From: an uncultured Clostridium sp.
GTDB lineage: Bacteria; Bacillota; Clostridia; Lachnospirales; Lachnospiraceae
NCBI GenBank assembly: GCA_947178475.1
Contig: CAMWYM010000015.1
Span: 1 to 37,579 of the forward strand
DNA length: 37,579 nt
Direction of reading: 5' to 3'
Shown here: piece by piece, positions 24,918 through 32,893 of the stretch
Numbering within the stretch: position 1 is the first letter of the stretch
Layout: every line of letters starts with the position of its first letter
Made by a program: the position numbers and the translations under genes
Notes under the pieces: model-generated
What the model was told of the DNA's origin: nothing
Seen by the model: the letters and a program-made list of their open reading frames with translations, nothing else
Database searches by the model: none

Positions 24918-26027
24918 TCACTCCGCCTGAACAACAATCACACAGTACCGTCCTGCCTGAAAGGTCTGCCAGCTCACCGTATTATATACGTTATTATTAT
25001 CAAAGATAAACTGCATATCCTCATCCTCTACCGTACAATTCTCTATCACTGCCTCATATCGATTATTTCCCTCATTAATCATGTGGATATATGCCGAGTA
25101 ACTGTAATCATCAAAGTTATAAAAATAGTTGTTACTTTTTTTGTAATAATTTTCACTGGCACTAAGGGCAGCCGGATAATCCTCCCTATTCCATGTATGG
25201 TTGCTGGCCATCACCTCATCTGTCACATTAAAATACGGGTGCATCGCATACTCTCTCGTATCAGGCACCGGGTCATCCCATGTGGCATCCAGATGATACC
25301 ACCTTCCGTCTAAATTTACCAGATTCCACGCATGGTCGACTCCGCCGGCAGAACCGATAACAAACTCCGATTCAATTCCCACACATTTAAGCAGCAGCTG
25401 AAGGGCCTCTGCATATCCGTTACACACCGCATTCTGATTTACCAGTGCTCCATAGGCACGGTATATATCACTGGTGGACGGCTGATCCGTATTTTCACTG
25501 TATGTACAATGTGTCACCAGATAATCATGCAGTGCCAGCTCCTTGTCATAGTCCGACATTCCCTCCGTGATAACTGAATCCAGAATATCCATAATCACCT
25601 GATAAAGCTTTTTTGCCTTAGGCTCGGTATCTGGAATCGGAGTCTGCTTAAGACATGCCTGAACCGCATAATAATTGGTGGAATGCTGAATCGTAATCCT
25701 CACCTTTTTATAGGTGTTTCCCACCACACCCACCTGTTGATAGGTGGAGCCGCTGCCGTATACACCATCTAATTTCTCATTGATTGCCCGGATTGCCTCT
25801 ACATCCAGTTGATCTAAATATACCGTGAAGAAATCATTTCCGGTGAGAAGCTCCTCCTCCAGACGTTTCGACAGACTTTCAATATCCGAATAGATATTAT
25901 CCTCTGTAAAATCCTCCTCCGTATATTCTGCGACCATTTTTTGCATCTCCGGTTTTGAGAGATAGGTATATCCCACAAGCCCGGTGACGATGATTATCAC
26001 CACAAATATACTAATTATCCTTTTCAT
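24918..26027 (-). CDS. Membrane-anchored transglutaminase-like protein
   Basis: An N-terminal hydrophobic segment (residues ~4-23) acts as signal anchor, so the rest should be outside the membrane. The transglutaminase-like triad is visible: Cys in NQNAVCNGYAEALQLL, His in GVDHAWNLVNLDGRWYHLD, and Asp in LDATWDDP. The preceding YDKELALHDYLVTHCTYS is typical of the bacterial branch, whose members act as proteases or protein cross-linkers. The C-terminal ~110 residues, rich in Tyr and Asn, are not assigned. The ATG at 26027 has AGGAG six bases upstream. It is divergent from a MoxR/DUF58 operon, a module in which a transglutaminase-like protein commonly takes part. Confidence 0.88.
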   Translation of the reverse strand: MKRIISIFVVIIIVTGLVGYTYLSKPEMQKMVAEYTEEDFTEDNIYSDIESLSKRLEEELLTGNDFFTVYLDQLDVEAIRAINEKLDGVYGSGSTYQQVGVVGNTYKKVRITIQHSTNYYAVQACLKQTPIPDTEPKAKKLYQVIMDILDSVITEGMSDYDKELALHDYLVTHCTYSENTDQPSTSDIYRAYGALVNQNAVCNGYAEALQLLLKCVGIESEFVIGSAGGVDHAWNLVNLDGRWYHLDATWDDPVPDTREYAMHPYFNVTDEVMASNHTWNREDYPAALSASENYYKKSNNYFYNFDDYSYSAYIHMINEGNNRYEAVIENCTVEDEDMQFIFDNNNVYNTVSWQTFQAGRYCVIVVQAE

Positions 26028-26072
26028 CCACTACTCCTATTATTAAGGTTTACCTCTTGGGTCATCTGTATG

Positions 26073-26101
26073 ATTGTAACATTGATATGCTTTTCTTGCA
26101 A
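26073..26101 (-). promoter_or_regulatory. Promoter of the transglutaminase-HAAS operon
   Basis: On the - strand TTGCAA (complement of 26096-26101), 17 bases, TACAAT (complement of 26073-26078), ~45 bases upstream of the start codon. Confidence 0.65.
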
Positions 26102-26118
26102 ATTAAATGTGATTCTGA

Positions 26119-26147
26119 TTGAGATTTCTCACAAAATGTATTAAAAT
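26119..26147 (+). promoter_or_regulatory. Candidate promoter of the moxR operon
   Basis: TTGAGA (26119-26124), 17 bases, TAAAAT (26142-26147). It lies 18 bases from the oppositely directed promoter, so the two operons may be co-regulated. Confidence 0.5.
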
Positions 26148-26236
26148 CAAGCTATAGCTGTTCATTGACTGAACAAACGAATACCGGCAGTCTCTTCTGA
26201 CAAAGCCCGCTGCCACATAACACAAGGAGAATTACA

Positions 26237-27190
26237 ATGAAAAAAATAGAGGTATCATCTTTAATCGGAGAAATCAAATCTAATATACAAAAAGTCATTG
26301 TCGGGAAGGAACAGCAGATTGATCTGGTGCTGACTGCTTTTCTGGCTGGAGGACATATTCTGCTGGAGGATACTCCCGGAACCGGAAAAACCATGCTGGC
26401 TAAGGCACTGGCTGCCTCCGTGGACGGTCAATTTAAACGGGTGCAGTTCACACCGGACCTGCTCCCCTCGGATGTTACTGGAATCAATATCTATAATCAA
26501 AAAAATCAGGAATTTGAATTTGTATCTGGTCCTGTCTTTACCAACATCCTGCTAGCCGACGAAATTAACCGGGCCACGCCCAGAACGCAATCCTGTCTGT
26601 TGGAGGCAATGGCTGAGCGTCAGGTTACCACCGACGGCGTTACCCGTCCTCTCCAGCAGCCTTTTTTTATGATTGCAACGGAAAATCCCATTGAAACCAC
26701 AGGCACTTTCCCCCTTCCGGAAGCACAGCTTGACCGCTTTGACCTGAAGATTTCCATGGGCTTCCCCAGCACGGAGGAAGCGCTTGACATTATGAACCGC
26801 CACCTTACCGGTAATCCGGCAGCTACACTTGTACCCGTATGCAGTCTGGCGGATATACAGAATTTACAGGAGCAGGTTTCCGACATTTATCTCCACAAGG
26901 ACCTCAAAAAATATATCGTAGATTTGGTACAGGCAACCGGCTGTCATGAACAGATTTCCCTCGGTATCAACCCCCGTGGAATGTTAAGCCTTACCCGTCT
27001 AAGTCAGGCCTATGCGTTAATACAGAATCGGACCTATGTCACTCCGGAGGATATTAGGTATCTGGTTAAGCCCTGCTTTTCCCATCGGCTGCTTTCCTTT
27101 GGCGGAGCTCAAGGACAGGCTTTTGCCTCCTCTCTGTTGGACGATATTATGTCAACCATACCCGTTCCGACAGAAAACTTTGAAAAATAG
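26237..27190 (+). CDS. MoxR-family AAA+ ATPase
   Basis: MoxR ATPases are chaperones that activate or assemble partner proteins, often VWA or DUF58 proteins. The Walker A block is LLEDTPGTGKTMLAK (~38-52), Walker B is ILLADEINR, sensor 1 is ATENPIE, and the MoxR-specific TQSCLLEAMAERQVT and GTFPLPEAQLDRFDLKI are present. Length (317) is normal. The ATG at 26237 has AGGAG seven bases upstream. It is the first gene of a rightward operon, followed after 40 bases by the DUF58 gene. Confidence 0.96.
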   Translation: MKKIEVSSLIGEIKSNIQKVIVGKEQQIDLVLTAFLAGGHILLEDTPGTGKTMLAKALAASVDGQFKRVQFTPDLLPSDVTGINIYNQKNQEFEFVSGPVFTNILLADEINRATPRTQSCLLEAMAERQVTTDGVTRPLQQPFFMIATENPIETTGTFPLPEAQLDRFDLKISMGFPSTEEALDIMNRHLTGNPAATLVPVCSLADIQNLQEQVSDIYLHKDLKKYIVDLVQATGCHEQISLGINPRGMLSLTRLSQAYALIQNRTYVTPEDIRYLVKPCFSHRLLSFGGAQGQAFASSLLDDIMSTIPVPTENFEK

Positions 27191-27230
27191 ATGCTATTTT
27201 CTGCACACCGCAGATGTAAAGGAGATTTTC

Positions 27231-28367
27231 ATGCAATATATACTCGCTGTTCTCATCGCAATCCTCATCTACCTTTTACAGATGATTCTCTACGGCAGAT
27301 TTTGGGATGAGAACTTAACTGTAAGCATTTCATACAGTAAAACTTATGCAGACGTTGGGGATACCATAGAGCTGTTAGAACAGATAGAAAACCGCAAGCC
27401 GCTCCCGCTCCCCATCCTCTATGTCAAATTCTGCTCCTCCATTACCTTCCAATACGAGGCAGCGGAAAATGTTTCCTTATCCGACCACTATTACCGAAAC
27501 GATATATTTTCCGTTTTGGGAAATCAACAGATAACCAGGACCCAGACATTCCGCACAACAAAGAGAGGCTGCTATATCATTGATTCCATCAATCTGGTAT
27601 CCAGTGACCTGTTTATGCGAAACCGATATGCGGCTGTAGCAGACAATCATGCCGTCCTTTATGTCTACCCGAAGCAGCTAACGGACAGGCAAAGTCTTTC
27701 CCTTACCAGCTCTATCATCGGAAATGTCACCAGACGGACACTTTACGAAGACCCACTTTCCTTCCGCGGCATCCGCGACTATACCAGTCAGGACAGTATG
27801 CGCTATATTAATTGGAAGGCTACTGCCAAAAATCAGCAACTGATGGTAAACACCTATTTTGACACCCAAAACAGTGAGGTGATTCTCCTATTAAATGTCG
27901 ATACCCAGACCATTAAACGGTCGGAGCCTTTGCAGGAATACCTAATCTGTATAGCCGCCACTCTTCTTCGGCAGTTTACTCGCCTGGGACTTGCCAGCCG
28001 TCTGGCAGTCAACCTTGCCGATTCTAACACCGACCGTCCGGTTATATCCGATTTGGGCATTGGACAGGAGCACTTGCAGAAACTGTTGCAAATACTGGCA
28101 CTTCTGAATTTATCCGAGGAACCGATGGATTTTCTATCCTTTTTTGACGGAAGCAATTCCCTGTTTTCTCATCGGGAGAACAGTACCGCCTATGTCATCA
28201 TCTCCAATTACCGGCGTGATGATCTCCTTATGCAGTACCGTAGCAAAAAACAGTCAGGATACCAGCTTCACTTTATCTGCCCTGAAGAAAAGGGACTCGC
28301 ACCCGCACTGCCGGATGTAACCCCCTGGGAGGTGAATATCAATGAACTACAATTTAACCATAATTAA
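27231..28367 (+). CDS. DUF58 protein, MoxR partner
   Basis: One or two N-terminal membrane segments (MQYILAVLIAILIYLLQMIL) are followed by beta-rich sequence and then the DUF58 hallmark DPLSFRGIRDYTSQDSMRYINWKATAK at mid-protein. The C-terminal half resembles a VWA-like fold (SEVILLLNVDTQT). DUF58 proteins go with MoxR in envelope-related modules of unclear biochemistry. The start at 27231 has AAAGGAG upstream; the frame is open further to 27036 but that part lies inside moxR in another frame. Its 3' end overlaps the next gene by 26 bases, indicating translational coupling. Confidence 0.92.
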   Translation: MQYILAVLIAILIYLLQMILYGRFWDENLTVSISYSKTYADVGDTIELLEQIENRKPLPLPILYVKFCSSITFQYEAAENVSLSDHYYRNDIFSVLGNQQITRTQTFRTTKRGCYIIDSINLVSSDLFMRNRYAAVADNHAVLYVYPKQLTDRQSLSLTSSIIGNVTRRTLYEDPLSFRGIRDYTSQDSMRYINWKATAKNQQLMVNTYFDTQNSEVILLLNVDTQTIKRSEPLQEYLICIAATLLRQFTRLGLASRLAVNLADSNTDRPVISDLGIGQEHLQKLLQILALLNLSEEPMDFLSFFDGSNSLFSHRENSTAYVIISNYRRDDLLMQYRSKKQSGYQLHFICPEEKGLAPALPDVTPWEVNINELQFNHN

Positions 28368-29580
28368 AAACTGTGGCAGACTTATCTGTCTCTTCCTGCT
28401 GTATCTTATGATATTCGCCTCTATAATCACCGTATATGAGGGCAGTGTCATAAACCCTGTCTGTCTTTCAGGAATCCCCGCTATACTACTGTTTTATCTG
28501 ATCGTAGAACGCTATTGCTACAATGCCATTTTGTATATCCTTCTGCATCTCGTTCCATTTGGTGTGGTATATACGGTTGACTTTCCAACCCCATATTACC
28601 GCTACCTTTACTATACCCTTTTGACAGCAGAATGTCTGCACAGCTTCAGTTTCTGGAAAAGCAGCGGCGAAAAGCCATACAGTGGAACCCCATGGGGTTT
28701 GTTTGCATTTACTGCCATACTTTATATCATATCCTCCAGTTATAAAATGACCGCTTTGTCCAATCTGATATACTACTGTGGTGTTGGTCTGGTAATGGTA
28801 CATTTTTTTCGCTTATCTGTAGAGGGCATCAGCAACACATTATCCCAGACACAGCATGCCACCTCTGTGCCCACACGCAAAATGATACTGACAAGCGGTA
28901 TCACCACCGGCTTCACCTGCCTGTTCTTCTCCATCATTGCCATTGCCGTCCGCGCCTTTGGACTGGAGGAATTTCTATATGATTTAGGGAGGCTTATCAT
29001 CAAAATTAACCGCATTATTTTCCGTTTTCTGTCCTATGTCATTGCCATCATACGGGCGCTGTTTTCCAGGGAAAGCCATATCGAAGACTCCACCGCTGCC
29101 GAAGAAGAGCTGTACGAAGCTCTGCAGGCCATCCACGAGCCATCCCTGCTGGCCAAAATCATTGACGGAATCCTAATCATTTTCGCCTTATTTGTCATGC
29201 TGTATCTGTTGTACCGTACCATTTCCTATGTAGTGCATATCTTTTTTCTCCACTACGCAAAGGACACTGACCAGATTGTCCGGCTTAATAATTCCATTGA
29301 AAAAACGGTTAAAAAGAAAGAAAAAGGTCACCTGGCTGAAAGGCTGAAAGCCTTTTTCCACACCGATAACCGAGTAAGGATCAGACACCTTTACAAAATG
29401 AAAATCAAAAGCTTTAATGACACCATCTATCACAAGAGCGACACCCCAGCAGACATAGCCAAAAAGGTAGAAAATATATATGCCGAAGATATCCGTGACC
29501 TGACGGAGGTCTATGAAAAAGCTCGCTACAGCAACGAACCCATCACTCTGGATGATGTGCAAAAGGGAGGATACCTTTAG
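28342..29580 (+). CDS. Polytopic membrane protein with DUF4129-like tail
   Basis: The N-terminal half has about six hydrophobic segments (residues ~10-225), then a loop with an acidic patch (EDSTAAEEELYEAL), another membrane helix near 275-300, and a ~110-residue cytoplasmic tail. The tail ends with TPADIAKKVENIYAEDIRDLTEVYEKARYS, like the helical DUF4129 segment found at the C-terminus of TgpA-type transglutaminases. The layout resembles TgpA without its transglutaminase domain; that activity may be supplied by the divergent gene at 24918-26027. The ATG has GGGAGG nine bases upstream inside the DUF58 gene. It ends directly against the stop codon of the convergent gene. Confidence 0.75.
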   Translation: MNYNLTIIKNCGRLICLFLLYLMIFASIITVYEGSVINPVCLSGIPAILLFYLIVERYCYNAILYILLHLVPFGVVYTVDFPTPYYRYLYYTLLTAECLHSFSFWKSSGEKPYSGTPWGLFAFTAILYIISSSYKMTALSNLIYYCGVGLVMVHFFRLSVEGISNTLSQTQHATSVPTRKMILTSGITTGFTCLFFSIIAIAVRAFGLEEFLYDLGRLIIKINRIIFRFLSYVIAIIRALFSRESHIEDSTAAEEELYEALQAIHEPSLLAKIIDGILIIFALFVMLYLLYRTISYVVHIFFLHYAKDTDQIVRLNNSIEKTVKKKEKGHLAERLKAFFHTDNRVRIRHLYKMKIKSFNDTIYHKSDTPADIAKKVENIYAEDIRDLTEVYEKARYSNEPITLDDVQKGGYL

Positions 29581-32259
29581 TCAACAACCCCTGTCCTCAT
29601 CCGACATATATTCCCGCAGGTCCGCATTGGCCCGGTCCATCTCCTCCTTAAGCTCCCTTGCGGACAGTATTGTACAGTCCTGTCCTCTGGTAATCATTTG
29701 AACCAGACCATCAGAGGTTGCTACCGTCACCTGATAATCCTTTGCAATCTGATGGGTCAGCTTCTCAATATAGGAATCTGCAGTTTCATCCTGTTTGGTG
29801 TAAACCACGTGAATCCCCTGATAGTCTGACTTTTCACCGGGATTACCTTTAACCCGGTAACCGTCAAACACCACCATCACTTCACCTTTTATCACTGCCT
29901 GATAATTAGACAAAATATCTAAAAGCCTCATTCGAGCACCGTCTAAATTATCCTTGACCAGGTTCTTGAGTTCATCCCATGCGTGAATGATATTATAGCC
30001 ATCTACAATCAGATACTTCTCCTTTGCCGTCAGCTTTACTTTTCTGTGCTTAGGAGCTTCAACCCGTCCGGCAATGTTCTTCTCATCATAGACTGCGGGC
30101 TGCCGTACCCCTTTTCCCCGATAATGTTTCGACGCCCGCTCATTGGCACGAAAAGTACGTTTCATAATCTCCTCAATCTGTTCCTCATCTATAGACTGGT
30201 GGGAAAGCTCCGCTCTCCTCCGATCCAGCTCACTTTCCTCCTCAAACACTATCTCACTGTTCACATCACCTGCCTTTATATAGCTTTCCACATGCATATA
30301 ATCCGGCACCTGATTCCATGGCACAATAAATCCTGCACCATGGGAACAAAATACTGACGAGGACGGATTAGCCGTATCCTCATCCGGGCGATAATCGATT
30401 TGTTCTACTATCTCCTCCGTATTGTGGCAGGGACCATATCCGCTAAAACTGCAGACCAGCGTTCCTTTCCCGCCGGTATAGGAATTAACCGTTATCGGAT
30501 ACCCTCTCATCGCCACCACCGGCACACTGCCGGTAAGCACTGCTCTTTCCTCTCCCAGCACCGGCGGTTCAATTTTTCCATGCATATTTCCTATATCTGT
30601 CATTGCCCTGCCTACACATTCTGCCGGTACATCCAGTGTGAAATCATAGTATGGCTCAAGCAGCACCGACTGAGCCTGCATCAGCCCCTGTCGCACTGCC
30701 CGATAGGTAGCCTGACGAAAATCTCCGCCCTCCGTATGCTTTGTATGGGCTCTCCCTGCCGTCACCGTGATACGTACATCTGTCAGCGGTGAACCTGTAA
30801 GCACACCAACGTGCTCCTTCTCTTCTAAATGGGTAAGAATTAACCTCTGCCAGTTTCTGTCCAATATATCCTCACTGCAAGCCGTCAGCAGCTGAATACC
30901 GCTGCCCGGCTCCCCCGGCTCTATAAGCAAATGCACCTCTGCATAGTGCCGGAGCGGTTCAAAATGACCAACCCCCTCTACCGTATCCGCAATTGTCTCC
31001 TTATAGACAATATCCCCCTCGCCAAAACGGACATCTATACCAAAACGGTCTGCTATACGCCTCCGCATTATCTCAATTTGCACTTCCCCCATCAGCTTGA
31101 CCTGTATCGTTCCTGACTCCTCCTGCCACAGGACATGTAACTCCGGCTCCTCCTCTTCCATTTGTCTGAAAAACGGCAATGCCTGTATTGCATCCATCTC
31201 CTCCGGAAGCTCCACCGAATAGGTCAGCACCGGTTCTAATGTCGGAAGCCTTGCATCCGTTTCAATGCCAAGACCCTCTCCGGGATACGTCTCATTTAAT
31301 CCCGTCACTGCACAGACAATTCCTGCCGGCACCTCCGATGCTAATTCATACTTGTCACCGGAATAAATACGAATCTGATTTACCTTCTCCTCCCATCTCT
31401 CCTGTATATCATTCCCCGATGCCTCTCCTGCTTCTACATTATGTAAACCTTTTCTTTTCTCTCCAGCAAGGCTGTCCTTCACCCGAAGGCTGCCTCCGGT
31501 CACCTTCATATAGGTCAGACGATTTCCCTGATCATCCCGTGCGATCTTATAAACTCTCGCCCCAAATTTCTGCCCGGAATTCTCAGTGACCATATATTCA
31601 AGCATTCCTCTTAAAAATATATCCACGCCCTCCAGCTTAAGGGCTGAACCAAAATAACACGGAAATACTTTCCTTTTGCAAATCATTTCCGCAATCACTT
31701 CATCGTCAAGCTCCTCCCCGTCTAAATATCTCTCCATGACCGCCTCATCACACACAGCAATCTGTTCTATCCGTTCCCTATCATCCGAACCGGAGAAATC
31801 AATACACCCATCTCCCAATTGTCGTTGAAGCTCTTCCATTATTACCTTTGAATCAGTACCCGGCTGGTCCATCTTATTGACAAACACAAACACCGGAATC
31901 TGATACCGTTCCAGCAGTCTCCAAAGTGTCAGAGTGTGACCCTGAACACCGTCCGTACCGCTGATAACCAGAATGGCATAATCCATAATCCACATGGTTC
32001 GCTCCATCTCTGCAGAAAAATCCACATGTCCCGGTGTATCCAGAAGCGTAATTGTGGTATCCTCACACTGTATAACCGCCTGCTTAGAGAAAATCGTAAT
32101 TCCTCTCTGGCGTTCCAGCTCCTCTGTATCCAGAAATGCATTCCGGTTATCTACCCTTCCGGGCACTTTAATCATACCACTTTCATACAGCAATCCTTCC
32201 GATAATGTAGTTTTACCTGCGTCCACGTGGGCCAAAATTCCTACTGCCAACCGTTTCAT
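29581..32259 (-). CDS. TetM/EF-G-like ribosomal GTPase fused to a C-terminal Rae1/YacP NYN endonuclease domain
   Basis: Residues 1-~690 are an EF-G/TetM-type translational GTPase: G1 AHVDAGKTT, G2 RGIT, G3 DTPGH, G4 NKMD and G5 GSALKLEG, followed by the domain II-V blocks. HTEGGDFRQATYRAVRQGL and the VFCSHGAGFIVPWNQVPDY region belong to domains IV-V. After a basic linker, residues ~748-878 form an NYN (PIN-like) domain close to Rae1/YacP: LIVDGYNIIHAWDEL, VVFDGYRVKG, TKQDETADSYIEKL, VATSDG and ILSAREL, with the acidic residues kept. Rae1 cleaves mRNA in the ribosomal A site. TetM-type factors reach the same site. The ATG at 32259 is preferred to 32268, since AAAGG lies nine bases upstream. 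The protein (892 residues) is ~250 longer than TetM. Confidence 0.88.
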   Translation of the reverse strand: MKRLAVGILAHVDAGKTTLSEGLLYESGMIKVPGRVDNRNAFLDTEELERQRGITIFSKQAVIQCEDTTITLLDTPGHVDFSAEMERTMWIMDYAILVISGTDGVQGHTLTLWRLLERYQIPVFVFVNKMDQPGTDSKVIMEELQRQLGDGCIDFSGSDDRERIEQIAVCDEAVMERYLDGEELDDEVIAEMICKRKVFPCYFGSALKLEGVDIFLRGMLEYMVTENSGQKFGARVYKIARDDQGNRLTYMKVTGGSLRVKDSLAGEKRKGLHNVEAGEASGNDIQERWEEKVNQIRIYSGDKYELASEVPAGIVCAVTGLNETYPGEGLGIETDARLPTLEPVLTYSVELPEEMDAIQALPFFRQMEEEEPELHVLWQEESGTIQVKLMGEVQIEIMRRRIADRFGIDVRFGEGDIVYKETIADTVEGVGHFEPLRHYAEVHLLIEPGEPGSGIQLLTACSEDILDRNWQRLILTHLEEKEHVGVLTGSPLTDVRITVTAGRAHTKHTEGGDFRQATYRAVRQGLMQAQSVLLEPYYDFTLDVPAECVGRAMTDIGNMHGKIEPPVLGEERAVLTGSVPVVAMRGYPITVNSYTGGKGTLVCSFSGYGPCHNTEEIVEQIDYRPDEDTANPSSSVFCSHGAGFIVPWNQVPDYMHVESYIKAGDVNSEIVFEEESELDRRRAELSHQSIDEEQIEEIMKRTFRANERASKHYRGKGVRQPAVYDEKNIAGRVEAPKHRKVKLTAKEKYLIVDGYNIIHAWDELKNLVKDNLDGARMRLLDILSNYQAVIKGEVMVVFDGYRVKGNPGEKSDYQGIHVVYTKQDETADSYIEKLTHQIAKDYQVTVATSDGLVQMITRGQDCTILSARELKEEMDRANADLREYMSDEDRGC

Positions 32260-32350
32260 GTTCTCCATCCTTTACCAAAATCAGTTTCACCTATACCAGC
32301 CTCTGTTTCATTTTAACACACTTTTGTATCAAAAAAAATATAAAAGGAAA

Positions 32351-32381
32351 AGCGGAGCATACTTAATATGTACACCCCGCT
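32351..32381 (-). terminator. Probable terminator after the 76-residue protein gene
   Basis: AGCGG (32351-32355) and CCGCT (32377-32381) close an imperfect hairpin with an inner CATA/TATG pairing. The - strand then reads TTTTCCTTTTATATTTTTTTTG. It separates the small gene from the GTPase gene. Confidence 0.65.
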
Positions 32382-32441
32382 CCGGAAGAAAGGAAATGTG
32401 ATTTCCACACCCAATATTATATATTTGCAATTCTATTATTT

Positions 32442-32672
32442 TCACTTGACCGCTTTGGCATCTAACTGCTTACGACTTTTCACATCAGCAGGTGCCACAC
32501 TGTGGTCCTTAAACTTATAGTATTCATAAGAACTGCATTCTATGAACTTTGCTGCGGGAAGAACCTGCAGTATTTGCTTAATCTCTTTTGTTTCACATGC
32601 GGCCGTTGCCTCTTCGGTATATGGATCGATGACAAGATAAAATTTGTTCTGTTTCTTTCCAAATAATCCCAT
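32442..32672 (-). CDS. Small 76-residue protein, unknown
   Basis: The sequence starts MGLFGKKQNKFYLVIDPYTEEATAAC and ends in a Lys-rich tail. It has no signal or membrane segment and would be soluble, a small alpha/beta protein (YLVIDP strand, KEIKQILQVL helix, AKFIECSS strand). I do not recognise the family. The start at 32672 has GAGGGAG seven bases upstream; a longer frame to 32711 has no SD. It has its own promoter (32722-32750) and terminator, so expression as a separate unit is credible. Confidence 0.7.
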   Translation of the reverse strand: MGLFGKKQNKFYLVIDPYTEEATAACETKEIKQILQVLPAAKFIECSSYEYYKFKDHSVAPADVKSRKQLDAKAVK

Positions 32673-32721
32673 AGACACTCCCTCTTTCTTTGAAAAAAAG
32701 CAAATTATCATTTATAGGCAT

Positions 32722-32750
32722 ATTATACTATACAATTTGTTAAATTTCAA
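32722..32750 (-). promoter_or_regulatory. Promoter of the small-protein gene
   Basis: On the - strand TTGAAA (complement of 32745-32750), 17 bases, perfect TATAAT (complement of 32722-32727), 50 bases upstream of the start codon. Confidence 0.72.
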
Positions 32751-32893
32751 CAACAACCTCGCTATCTTTATAATTTTTGTAGATTTTGCACAAATATTTT
32801 TATCTATTTAGTCACACAAAAACCAATTTCCGTTATACCTCTCAGCACAAATGCATAAAATGTTTACCTGTGCTAATCGGAGACAATCCAAAA

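Noticed and set aside
27036-27230. N-terminal extension of the DUF58 protein
   Set aside because: This part lies inside moxR in a different frame; a good SD and a membrane-segment start are at 27231.
29581-32259. Tetracycline-resistance gene (tetM/tetW-like)
   Set aside because: The GTPase half is related but the protein is ~250 residues longer, carries a nuclease domain, is in normal chromosomal context without Tn916-type genes, and has divergent domain blocks. A resistance call is not supported.
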